In this document: positions 48,652 to 58,705 of the stretch, piece by piece
How positions within the stretch are numbered: position 1 is the first letter of the stretch
How the letters are laid out: every line of letters begins with the position of its first letter
Origin: Siphonodentalium dalli
Lineage: Eukaryota > Mollusca > Scaphopoda > Gadilida > Siphonodentaliidae
DNA: 64,000 bases
Assembly (NCBI GenBank): GCA_032622095.1
Contig: CP136063.1
Span: 178,415,956-178,479,955, forward strand
Reading direction: 5' to 3'
Program-made: the position numbers and the translations under genes
The notes under the pieces: model-generated
Databases searched by the model: none
What the model saw: only the letters and a program-made list of their open reading frames with translations
Told to the model about the DNA's origin: nothing

Positions 48652-49182
48652 CGAAACCGCAAGTTGGCATCAATAAGTTAGCAAACATCTACAATAATAG
48701 AGCCAACCATGCTTGGCATTGCACGATTTCCCGTAGTCGATATCCTAGAAAGATGTGATGTTATTGTTGTGAATGAGCAGTTGTCTTGGGAACGCATGAA
48801 ACTTCGGGGGGGGGAGGTGTGTTTTGCATAAAAGGGTTGCTATACCAACTGGAAAACCATGCAAAATTCCGCTGATCTCCGTTGAACTCCAAGTCGATCA
48901 CACCTATCAATTGAATAAGTCAAAGTCTCAATTACCTTGCGAATAATTATATACAGGGACAGGAACCTATAGGAAGTCTCTATAAACAAAGCGGTTTTAA
49001 TTTAAAATTAGTTAAAACATACATAAACGTGTGTCTGATGGTATCAACTAGTACATGAGCTGTGAACATTCAAAATGCACATTCAAAAATCAGTACTCGT
49101 TAAAAAATAAATATTTATAGATGATATTTACAAGGAAAATAGGTATCGATTTTGAACATTAAACACACCCATATTTACACAA

Positions 49183-49262
49183 GCCATATTTCCGACTAAA
49201 TCCTGAAAAATTACCCATAATTCTGCTGTGGTTAAGGAGTTGATAATTTAGGGCATTACTGT
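49183..49262 (-). repeat. Segment inverted between units (B orientation)
   Basis: Reverse complement of 30490-30573: CCATATTTCCGACTAAATCC and CTGCTGTGGTTAAGGAGT. About 120 bp next to it in unit A is missing in B, consistent with an inversion accompanied by deletion. Confidence 0.8.
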
Positions 49263-50448
49263 AGGTTCTTATCGTCTTGTTTTGTCCACATGGCGATGAA
49301 AATAACGGGGTGTAGGGGCTAAATCATAATATATAACAGTTGTCAATTTATATCCGACGATTATTTAATATAAACCGCCATTTGATACGTTCAATGTGTA
49401 TAGCATTACGAATAAAGGTATCGTTACACTATTATCAAGGTCATTTAACATAAACTAGCCAGATTTGGGCCTCATTCATGCCAATATCGGAACGGCGCAA
49501 GCCTAAGTGTGCCCCTATCGGCCTATCCATATTGTCACATACATTATTGGTAATAAAAATATGTTTAACTAATTCATAGCAACAATTCATTCTACTAGAG
49601 TTATGCATATTTTCACATTTATGTATGACCTTTTTATTTCATAAATGTAAATTTTGGCATATGTTGCAGACCAACAGATTGCAACCTGAATATGTCACAT
49701 AATTACGATTTAGAAAACAAAACTTTTTTTCACCCTTATTTAACTGTTTTTGGTCAAATGTTGCCTATATTTGACTTTACACTCAATTGTAAAAATACGG
49801 GTTCGTGTATTTCAACGTAAATTCAGAAAAAGAAGCAATGTGAAAGTAATGTACTTTGAAAATAAGCCACAAAATGTACGTTTAGGTTTCTCACAACAGC
49901 ATCACGTGCACGACCCTTCCGGATTTATAGCAAATTCGTAACGGAATATTGGCAGATTTGGACATCAAAGCACCCTGGCCATAGATTTCGACAACTCGAC
50001 AGAGGTCAAACCATCAAGATCCATTGTATAGGAGAAATCAGTCTGGAAGTTTGTAGACAGTTACAGTACAAATTATGCATATCTACAGTATACATAATCT
50101 GGTTTCATAAACATGATCCAATCAATACCAATGTTTGTCCAAAATAATGTGTACATACAACATTTTTCGGGTATGGCCAATGTCCCACCAGGGAGCCTTG
50201 CTATTGTAACGATACCACACGTTTATGATAAATCCGACTACAAGATGAAGCTTTTGGATAACGGGAGCAATATCCATGTGCGATTGGTGATGGAACGTGC
50301 ATCCAATATAGGTTTGACAGCCGGTTGTGGGGATTTGGATGTATACCGGACAGGGTGCTGTAGCAGAGGGAGGACAACGACCATTTTGGCCATTGCATGA
50401 ACCATGTATGGTACACGAGAGTCGGTCTGTTCAGCTTAGTTAACTAAC

Positions 50449-50562
50449 CTTATTCTTTGACTCCTCCAGCTCTCTGAGTTGAACTTCGAGTTGTTCACAG
50501 TTCTCAATTGCATTTTCCTTATCCATCTTCATAGAAATCATCTTCTTCTTGATTGCTTCCAT
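50449..50562 (-). CDS. TPM: Tropomyosin gene B, exon 1 (residues 1-38)
   Basis: Encodes [19 protein letters not shown] through [10 protein letters not shown] with the ATG at 50560-50562 and a GTTAGT donor after AAG. It differs from gene A only by Asn for His at residue 17 and one silent change. Asn here matches the canonical MEKENA of molluscan tropomyosin, so gene A probably carries the derived residue. The N-terminal overlap motif is intact. Confidence 0.95.
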
Positions 50563-50612
50563 TTCGGATTTTGGTTGGCTTATTGAGCTAACTTGGGTGA
50601 GAATGCGATGAG

Positions 50613-50650
50613 AACTGATGCCGATAAGACCCGAATGTGGGTATATATAT
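50613..50650 (-). promoter_or_regulatory. Predicted core promoter of tropomyosin gene B
   Basis: A TATATATAT box at 50642-50650 and an initiator-like TCAGTT at 50613-50618 (minus strand) have the same spacing as gene A. The upstream E-box of gene A (CACGTG) reads TACGTG here. Homology with gene A ends about 120 bp further upstream, so distal control regions are different. Confidence 0.5.
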
Positions 50651-50768
50651 CTAGGTGGACTCCACGGGGTACGTACGTGGTCACAAGAACAGATCCTGGC
50701 CTGATTGTGTACAGCATCGTGAACATATGGCCCACATCCACAGGGGTGCTCGACCTCTTGTGGTTGAG

Positions 50769-52782
50769 TGATCAGTGTGGTCTGGCGCACGTTCCACGAA
50801 GCTTATACTACACTTTCGTTTACCATGTTGCAGATTCTTTCTGGTAATATGTGTAATTAAGTCACGCAGGGCCACGCATGCAGCTATATACGTATATACA
50901 CGCAGACCGTATCGCTGGACATTAGGCTAATTACACGCTGCATAATTATGCTGCCAGTCTCCCCTCGATGAGGCCGGTTTTTATGGAATCCTGTTGATGC
51001 AACACCGGATAAACCACGGTATATTGCATGGCGAAACAACGGAAATTTCGTTGGATAATTTCGGTTCCTTCGCTTGTTTCGCTTGTTTGTCTTTTCCTAT
51101 ATACCCATACACGTGCATGTGGTTTCCAATGGAAAAGCGTGATGCGCGACATTTCGTTTTGTAATTTCGCTTGCTTCGGTTGTTAGGCGTTGTCCGGAAT
51201 ATGCCGGGAAATGCTGGAACACCGGAAAATACAATACAAATTTAAGACAAAACAGTTGACGTTTTGTCGCGTTCAACTGCATGTTCTCCAGTCACATAGA
51301 ATTTTGTGAACAAAAACAATGGGGGAAAAATCAAACTAAATTTCGTATGGTTGTTTCGGTTCCATCGCTTTCCGGTGGCGAACGGTTATTTCTCATGGAA
51401 GCTTACGTGTGCGTTTGAAAAAAATTCGCCTTCGACGTCAATCGACGGTTACTTCGAGATGAATCATATGACTCGATATGAGCACCTTTTGTATACTTTT
51501 TATTCCTTCGTTTGTTTCGGGTTCGGACTTACATGCGCGATCGACATTTTTCGCTTTCATCGCTTGTTTCGCCATGTCATCTTCAGTGGTTTACACTCGT
51601 ATCCGGAGTGGCATAATCAGGATTCCATTATAGGTTTTATCTTCAGAATGCTGTTGACTGTGTTGACATTTATCATAATGTTTGTGTACCCAGGCATTTC
51701 GCATCGATTGAAACATACTGGTTTAAACAAAGGCCCAAAGTCTTTGACAATTCATTTATTGTATTGGGTCTATTATGGTACGGTGCATGGCACGGGGACA
51801 CTCGAGCAACTCATTGACGCGATGGCGTATGTTAAGTCAGTTACCCCGACAAGTTGGGACAACTGACCGACATACATGTATGCAATGAAATCGCAGAAAT
51901 ACCACTAAGTATAACTTGCATGTACTGCGATTGGCTTTGATTTCGTTGGCATAAATTTTCGTGGTTTGTCGTCAAAAGGCTTTTTTGTCGGTACATGAAT
52001 TCGTGGATGAGATATCATTTTTATGCACATTAACAGGTCCTACAATAGCAGCTGCATGACAAATATTATTTGTGTACTATATTGAGAAATTAGACCCCAG
52101 GGTATTCCTGCGCTGAAAGCACATCACGCAATCATTACCATAATAGCCACCAGCTTCATTTCATTCTTTGGCCAAGTTAAGTATTTATTTTATTATACAG
52201 TCTGCACGTGGTTACTTATAAACCAATAGCCTTTTAAAGAAATCAGTGCATTGAGCATTATTATACAAACCATCATAGCCGAGATCAGATGAAGTAGCAT
52301 ATCAATTTTGTATTCGGTGAATGAATGATATTTTATTGAAAAAGATTACGTTTCATCTCGTCTTCTGTGTTTTTCTTCGTAAATTTTACGACTTGTCGAA
52401 AACAGACGTTAATGCCCGATCTTCATTTCCATCTTGTATATTGTATGGGTTTTTTGCTCATTCAACGCAAGGGTCGATTATTTCGTTGGTTGTTGATTTC
52501 GTGGTTGAGCAAAACCACGAAATCAACGAATAACACCCCCACGAATTAAAAGCATTTTACAGTAGCACAATATAAATGTTCAGTTTCCGGAAAGATGGGC
52601 AATCCCGCGACCCTTACGTCACCTGGAATTATACACAGACATAAATGGAGTGTATACCGAATCCACACAGGTACGAACACATGCCGTACCAAACACACGT
52701 CTGTCTCTTCATTGCCACATTCGGCGAATCTGTTGCCATGTAATTTCCTCTTAATTTTACATGCTGGCGATAAAAAAGAAAT
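50769..52782. other. Intergenic stretch upstream of tropomyosin B
   Basis: No recognised gene. 51040-51380 repeats the theme AATTTCGCTTG / TTCGGTTCC several times in a diverged way. One open frame at 51459-51866 is listed separately. Confidence 0.5.
51459..51866 (+). CDS. Hypothetical open frame with two hydrophobic segments
   Basis: 135 codons from the ATG in GAGATGAATCATATG; the frame is open a further 51 codons upstream. The translation has two strongly hydrophobic stretches (YSFVCFGFGLTCAIDIF and IIGFIFRMLLTVLTFIIMFV) that could be membrane helices, then a polar tail ending TPTSWDN. I recognise no family. No splice sites, promoter or repeat evidence supports it. An open frame of this length can occur by chance in 64 kb, so this is a weak call. 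Confidence 0.2.
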   Translation: MNHMTRYEHLLYTFYSFVCFGFGLTCAIDIFRFHRLFRHVIFSGLHSYPEWHNQDSIIGFIFRMLLTVLTFIIMFVYPGISHRLKHTGLNKGPKSLTIHLLYWVYYGTVHGTGTLEQLIDAMAYVKSVTPTSWDN

Positions 52783-53046
52783 TTAACCCTTTCTATACTA
52801 AAAACTCACTGACAAGCAGTCCCTTAGGAATATTCAGGTAATAAGTTCAACCATGGGTCGTTTGTTGAACTTATTATCAGAACATTTCCCACCAATGAAT
52901 ATGAATAATTCTGCTCTTATATTATCTGTTTTTCTGTCTGTCGTCTGATTTTATTACATGAGCACCCATCCATATGAATAATAGACCGTTCCAATGTATA
53001 CTTTTATAACTGAATGAGAAAATTAATTTAGTATAGAAAGAGTTAA
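52783..53046 (-). mobile_element. TTAA MITE family 1, best complete copy
   Basis: 264 bp from TTAACCCTTTCTATACTAAA to TTTAGTATAGAAAGAGTTAA; the 20-bp termini are complementary apart from one base. The central inverted repeat pairs GGTAATAAGTTCAAC with GTTGAACTTATTATC around GGGTCGTTT. The element lacks coding capacity. It serves as the reference copy for the family. Confidence 0.92.
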
Positions 53047-53809
53047 CACTATTCCACCATTCGATTAGTATTGCAATGGATAAGTATTCCGCATACATGC
53101 AAGATGTTCATCTCTTCATCGACCTACATGTATTTTGGTTCCTGTATGTGATGTGAAAGAAAACGAGCAATTGCTGAAAATTTTTGGACCTGATTACTAT
53201 GAGTCACTTTAACACTCAGCACATCTCACAATTCTCAGACATTGACCACATACATGCGTCATCAATCGTCACGGTTCCCATTCGTTCAGCTATCGAAAAG
53301 GCTCGACAGTTATTCGGTAAAAGTTAGTATTGACGGTCCGATACGATACGCATCAACATTTTGTCATAATTATATTGTTTAGACACACTTTCTCGATTGT
53401 TTCCACTTGACTAGACTTTTACCCGACTAGCTTATTGTTATAGCAGCGACTTTCATTGAATCGTCGTTGTTGGTGAAACCGAATCATCTGACCCAGAATC
53501 TAAATGTCCATGCACGATCCTTACAATGTAATGCGCTACCAGCGTAAACCTGTTTAAAATGTTAGGCCCTGGCAGCGTTAACAAAATCTGATCTTTATAG
53601 CTTGAAATCCGTGTTTTTAAAGAGCGTTTTAAAAGAGAGCACGATGAGTAACGATGCGGATAAGAACCAAATTTTGATATATATTCGTAACTGTTATATT
53701 TTTCTTCTGAAGAAGTTATTTTGAAGAGGTAGAAATATCAGATCTTGCACTACCGCATCGTTTCAAATTTTACCCGGGGATGTGTTAAGACCATACTGTT
53801 ATCCATGGA
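53047..53809. other. Non-coding stretch
   Basis: No gene or repeat recognised between two MITEs. Confidence 0.5.
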
Positions 53810-54213
53810 TTAACCCTTTACCCAACAAACCGGCCAAAAACGGCCAAATAAAGCTGCAACAGCCTAAATTATCTTGGGTCTGTCTCAATAAAACCATACA
53901 AATATGGATATCATTGGAACCGGCCCATTGATGACCACATTGTGATGGTTACAGTTATGCCCTGTGCCAATGCATTCTCTTATATATGCGAGTCGACCAT
54001 AGGTCGCCTCGCATATATAAGAGAATGCTGTGACCTAAAAAAAATCTTTTTTTTAACACTTTTTACCATTTTTTCTTACATTCTTTAACAATTTTATAAT
54101 TTTTAATGTGTTAAGCCAATGCATTCTCTTATATATGCGAGGCGACCTATGGTCGACTCGCATATATAAGAGAATGCATTGGCACAGGGCCGTTCTGTTG
54201 GGTAAAGGGTTAA
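53810..54213. mobile_element. TTAA MITE family 2 with internal palindromes, copy 2
   Basis: Has the same termini as 46101-46483 (TTAACCCTTTACCCAACA and complement). The second palindrome (54115-54183) is complete. The first (from 53964) lost the last bases of its right arm (AGAATGCTGTGACC) and is followed by an A8 and T8 run. The length is 404 bp. Identity with copy 1 is high, indicating recent mobility. Confidence 0.9.
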
Positions 54214-54239
54214 GCTTGATTAAGATTAAACTGGATTAA

Positions 54240-55385
54240 GCGTGAACTTTTTAGCTCAACTATACTTTGTAAAGTTTGAGCCATTGCCGTGGGTTGGTGT
54301 CCGTCGTCTGCGTCCGTCAACAATTTCATTCGGCACACCCTACAGGCCGCATCCCTTATCCGATCATCACCAAACTTCATATGGATCTTCGGGGTGACCT
54401 CTAGATGTGAGCCATCATTTGTTTTCTCCAAAATTAGGTGAAAAAGCATGGCCGCCACTCGCCAGTATGGGAGCCATCAATTTTTCCTAAATTCGTTAAA
54501 AATATGGCCGCCAGCAGCCATCTTGGATTTTACTCTTAGCATGACTAAATCATTCGGCACACCCTACAAGCCACATCCCTTATCCGATCATCACCAACCT
54601 TCACATGGATGTTCGGTGACCTTTAGTTGGGAGCCGTCGTTATTTTCCAAAATTAGTTGAAAAACATGGCCGCCAGCAGCCATTTTGGATTTCAAATTTG
54701 AATCCAACGGCTCAGCTCGCTGCCCGCATTTATTGGAGAATTGTTTGGAAAATTTGCATACATGTTTAGGATCACCTATAGAATTAGAAATTTTTTCGAT
54801 GAAAAACATGGCCGCCGGCAGCCATCATTGATTTCACTCTTTGCATCACTAAATCCTTTGGCACACCCTACAAACCACACCCATCATCCGAACATCACAA
54901 AACTTTATATGGATCTTTATGGTAACTTCTAGATGGGAGCCATCGATTTTTGTTCGAAATTCGTAGAAAAACATGGCTGCCAGCTGCCATTTTGGATTTT
55001 ACTCTTTGTATGACTAAATCCTTCGGCACATGCTACAGGCCACATCCCTCATCCAATCGGCACCAAACTTCATATGGATCTTTGTGGTGATGACTAGATG
55101 GGAGCCATTGATTATTCCAGAAATCCGTTAAATAACATGGCTGTCAGTGGCCATCTTTGATTTTACTCTTTGCCTGACTAAATCCTTCGGCACACTACAG
55201 GCCACATCCCTCATCCAATCGTCACCAAACTTCATATGGATCTTCGGGGTGTCTTCTAGATTGGAGCCATCGATTATTTCCGAAATTCGTTATAAAACAT
55301 GGCTGCCAGCAGTCATCTTGGATTTCAAATTTCAATCCATCCGCACACCCTGCAGCCCACATTTATTGGTGAAATGTTTCAAATG
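54240..55385. repeat. Tandem family of about 165-220 bp, five main units
   Basis: CGGCACACCCTACAGGCC-type blocks start at about 54331, 54551, 54857, 55024 and 55188. Each is followed by CATCCCTTATCCGATCATCA-like, CTTCATATGGATCTT and TAGATGGGAGCCATC blocks. A block with AACATGGCCGCCAGCAGCCA then comes before the next unit. One interval is longer (about 306 bp) and includes an extra half unit. Related single copies lie at 39240-39460 and 58880-59290. Confidence 0.88.
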
Positions 55386-56875
55386 AAAATAATTTCATCT
55401 CCACAATACAAGACCTTTACTGTAACTTCTTCTTTATCATTCTATTCATTGCTCAGCAAAAAACTCCCTCCCAAGTTGAGCTACAACGGCATTGACACTT
55501 TCGTTGATATTCCGACCTGTTCTGACGGCCGGAGAACGTTATAACAGTGAACAAACCACGCAGGTAGTATATACCATTGTTAATACTTATTAATAACCCA
55601 TTTCAAAGTGGAGGATGATCTCAGCTCGAGATTGGATTTTTTTGTGTAAATTTTGTAAGCCGATATCGATAACATTGAATTGATTATCCGGGGAAATATT
55701 CCATGATTGCAAGCGCGAAAAGCAAAATCGTTCACCAAAGTCACATAAATTATGCAAACTCGAGCTGGGACCTTCACATACTGTGAAATACATTGTTAAG
55801 GAACATGTATCAATTAAGAGATATATTACATGTACTGTTGTTTCAATATTATAAACTTTCATGTCACAACAAAAAGTTCCATGGGTTTGAACTGGTGCAG
55901 TATGATTCCAACGGGCGTAGCCAGAGTAGATATTGATGACATTATCTGGTATATTATATTGGGAGAGTGGTAATTTGACTGTTTGGGATATGACTCATCT
56001 TCACCCTCTAGGACTGCGCGTCGTATTCGATCGGGAATACATTCCTGCAATGGAATGTTTCCTATAAATGACCGAGTGGCAGTGATCTCAACTGGTCAAT
56101 ATTGGAATACACGCAGTGCTTATACGAACGACTAAGATAACGAGCTTGTATCGATTATTAAGATGGAGATTAATGAATAATTTAAACATCAAAAACGAGG
56201 CACGCACCATAAATGTATGCTTACTCGATAACACAGGAAGCGAAAGTCGATTCCAGTTTCACACCTCATTGGGCAAACACGATCGCTGTGCTTCGCGAAT
56301 ACGGATAGGTCATGTTGGTTCATGTTGTTTATTCATCGATCTTTTACTTTAAACATATTTTATGGTATACAAATTATATATACATGATAGGGATCGGGAC
56401 ACACCAGTTTTGTCAACTCGGTAACGCCCCTCTCCCCGCACACAAGGTGTAACATAAACATTTAAACAAGATAACATGATGAATTTATGTATTTAAGAAG
56501 GCTGCCAAATAACTCAACTATGAACATGAACATGAACAATATTTTATTTATTTTCTCGCAGATAGTCATGATTTCAGATGGTAAACTGGGCGTATACCCC
56601 AGTTGGGTTCATAGTCTAGATAATGCAGTGTGTTTTAGAAAATATCTCCTGTCAAACTGTCTATTAACCTACATGAATTTTTTTTTTAAACTACTTTCTT
56701 TCATAATTCGAACATATACCTCATGTTGTGAGGGTAAAGAGTTGTTGTTATATATGGTACTATGTATGTAACAACGTGTATTTTGCATGACAGGCTGTCG
56801 TAATGAAAACAAAATGATGTTAACCAAATCTTTTGGTAGCAGTGATGTAAGACTGTGTTATATGAAATAAGAGAT
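55386..56875. other. Non-coding stretch with one dispersed repeat
   Basis: 55610-55960 (minus) is the partner of the repeat at 16380-16735. No gene is recognised in the rest. Confidence 0.5.
55610..55960 (-). repeat. Diverged dispersed repeat, partner of 16380-16735
   Basis: On the minus strand shows TATGTGAAGGTCCCAGCT, GATTTTGCTTTTC and ATCGGCTTACAAAA in the same order as the plus strand at 16380-16735. Both copies keep an open frame over part of the alignment, yet the function is unknown. Confidence 0.55.
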
Positions 56876-57080
56876 ATAACTGAGTCGCTACCATATTGGA
56901 TCCATCCAGCTCCCCCACCCCGCGGTTTAAGTGCTACAGGTCAAAGTTCTGGAATAGCATGGAATTCATTAATATTCAAAACTTCATATATGGAATGCTA
57001 CTCCAGAACTTTGATCTATAACATTGAATGCGCGGAACGGGCTACATATAACATGGATCCAATATGGTAGCGACTCAGTG
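56876..57080. mobile_element. Foldback element with nested inverted repeats
   Basis: CTGAGTCGCTACCATATTGG at 56880 faces CCAATATGGTAGCGACTCAG at 57059. Inside them, TCAAAGTTCTGGA faces TCCAGAACTTTGA. About 200 bp in total with no coding capacity, consistent with a MITE-like element. A target duplication is not clear. Confidence 0.75.
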
Positions 57081-58198
57081 ATTACAGTGGTTACAATACA
57101 CCAAATGATTTGCATAGGCCTCAGTGTTAACAAATCCCGCTACCCTGTATTCGCAGGAAAGAGTTGACCCTGCACGAGTATTAAAAATTAAAGATCCGTC
57201 CTTTTAGACATACGAAAATGTGCCCAAATGTACTTGTCAACGTATTGTGTCACACTGCAGTTTTGAGAAACGTCACACTATCTTTAAAATTGAGAGAAAA
57301 AAAAATGACATCGAAAAAAACACCAACCCCTCCCATAAATTATTCGCCAATTCGACAGCCCTAACCCTTCACCATATGGCTACATTTAATGTTTTTTCGT
57401 GCCCTTTTGCCATGTATCATTGACCATTCAGCTGCCAGGATTTTTTTTATGCTGATCCTAGCTTGAGTGTCCCAGGGGAAATCACTCTACAAATTTGTAT
57501 TTGGTGTATTATAGCCATCTCGCTTATTGCAATCTAATGGTCGGTTGAAATTAACAATTTAATCTGGAATCTTTCTAAACAAGGTGCGGGCTGCTGTCCG
57601 GAGACTAGTTATAGAGCACCTGTTTTCTGGAAGAATCACGACACCATACATCGATCGCGATAAAGGTTATCGAACAATAACCAATTATTTACCTTATTTC
57701 GTTGATTGACAGCATGTGATTACATTATATTTGTTTAACTTGGAACGAGAGTGATTCAGGAAGTACTTAATTCTATTGTGAGTGTGTGTGTGGCTGCGCG
57801 CTCCAGTCGAGCTATACTGCTCAACTGTAACATTTCTCGGTCGTTGATTAAAATAGCAATCGGCAAACCTCGGTGATTTCCGTAGCAAATAATACTATTT
57901 CGCAAGAACGATAATCCGAGAAGTTGCGATTGAGTAAAATAGGTGTAATGCCTATTGTGTATATCCGCGTTATATATATGGCGATAGCTATGCATACAGT
58001 TCGTGTATTTTACATATGGGTATCCAAGAGCTAAACACAAAAACGCCCGTTTCATTTTGATAGCACAATTTTCGGTTTACCGAATTGTATGCCGTGGTAC
58101 TGGATTGTTTAACCATCCAACATGTGGAACAAACAGCTACATCATGCATAGACCCAACACGACAGACGCTAGTCCCATCTAAAATATAATATCCGCGA
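57081..58198. other. Non-coding stretch
   Basis: No gene recognised; a short (GT)n lies near 57780. Confidence 0.5.
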
Positions 58199-58705
58199 TT
58201 AACCCGGCATTTATTTGCTAAATACTCATTCATGAAGTAGTTTTCCCTTAGGACCTATTTAGTACCTATTTGCGAAATACTTATTCATGAAGTAGTTTTC
58301 CCTTAGGACCTATTTAGTACCTATTTGCGAAATACTCATTCATGAAGTAGTTTTCCCTTAGGACCTATTTAGTACCTATTTGCGAAATACTCATTCATGA
58401 AGTAGTTTTCCCTTGGGACCTATTTAGTACCTATTTGCGAAATACTTATTCATGAGTAGTTTTCCCTTAGGACCTATTTAGTACATATTTGCGAAATACT
58501 CATTCATGAAGTAGTTTTCCCTTAGGACCTATTTGTTGAACTTATTATCTGAACATTTGCCTCCAATAAATATGACCCCTTCGTTACTTTTACTATCTGT
58601 CGTCTGCTTAATTATCACGAGAACCCCTCCAGACGAATAGTAGACCATTCCAATATATATTTCTACAACTGGGTGGAAGAATCCATTTAGTAAAGAAAGG
58701 GTTAA
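58199..58705 (-). mobile_element. TTAA MITE family 1 with internal tandem expansion
   Basis: The left end is TTAACCCGGC with a rearranged terminus. The body then has six tandem copies of a 55-bp stretch of the MITE itself (58217-58545), the central segment (GTTGAACTTATTATCTGAAC) and the right half. The right terminus is TTTAGTAAAGAAAGGGTTAA. At 507 bp it is twice the normal family length. Confidence 0.85.
58217..58545. repeat. 55-bp tandem repeat inside a MITE, six units
   Basis: The unit starts GCGAAATACTCATTCATGAA and ends AGTACCTATTT. Starts lie at 58272, 58327, 58382, 58437 and 58491, plus a first unit with GCTAAATAC. One unit is 54 bp. The repeated part corresponds to the MITE's TACTCATTGACGAGTAGT-type subterminal region. 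Confidence 0.93.

Larger units (their letters stand above)
43249..50448 (-). other. Intron of tropomyosin gene B
   Basis: The donor is AAG|GTTAGT (exon base 50449) and the acceptor is TTGTAG|GTG. The intron contains a MITE with a lost right end, a retrotransposon 3' end, a palindromic MITE, a non-LTR insertion in the opposite orientation to the gene, and a small inversion relative to gene A. No host coding sequence is recognised. Confidence 0.85.
42508..50562 (-). other. TPM: Tropomyosin gene B (whole coding span)
   Basis: Two coding exons (50449-50562 and 42508-43248) with a 7200-bp intron encode 284 residues. The layout is as in gene A. The intron is longer because of the extra block 45533-46718 and the retrotransposon at 47237-48651. 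Confidence 0.92.
32217..50768. repeat. Segmental duplication, unit B
   Basis: About 18.5 kb collinear with unit A (19064-31586). It is longer because of unit-specific insertions: about 33922-34900 (tandem repeat), 35383-35627, 37462-40879, 45533-46718 and 47237-48651. It contains a complete second tropomyosin gene. Confidence 0.9.
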
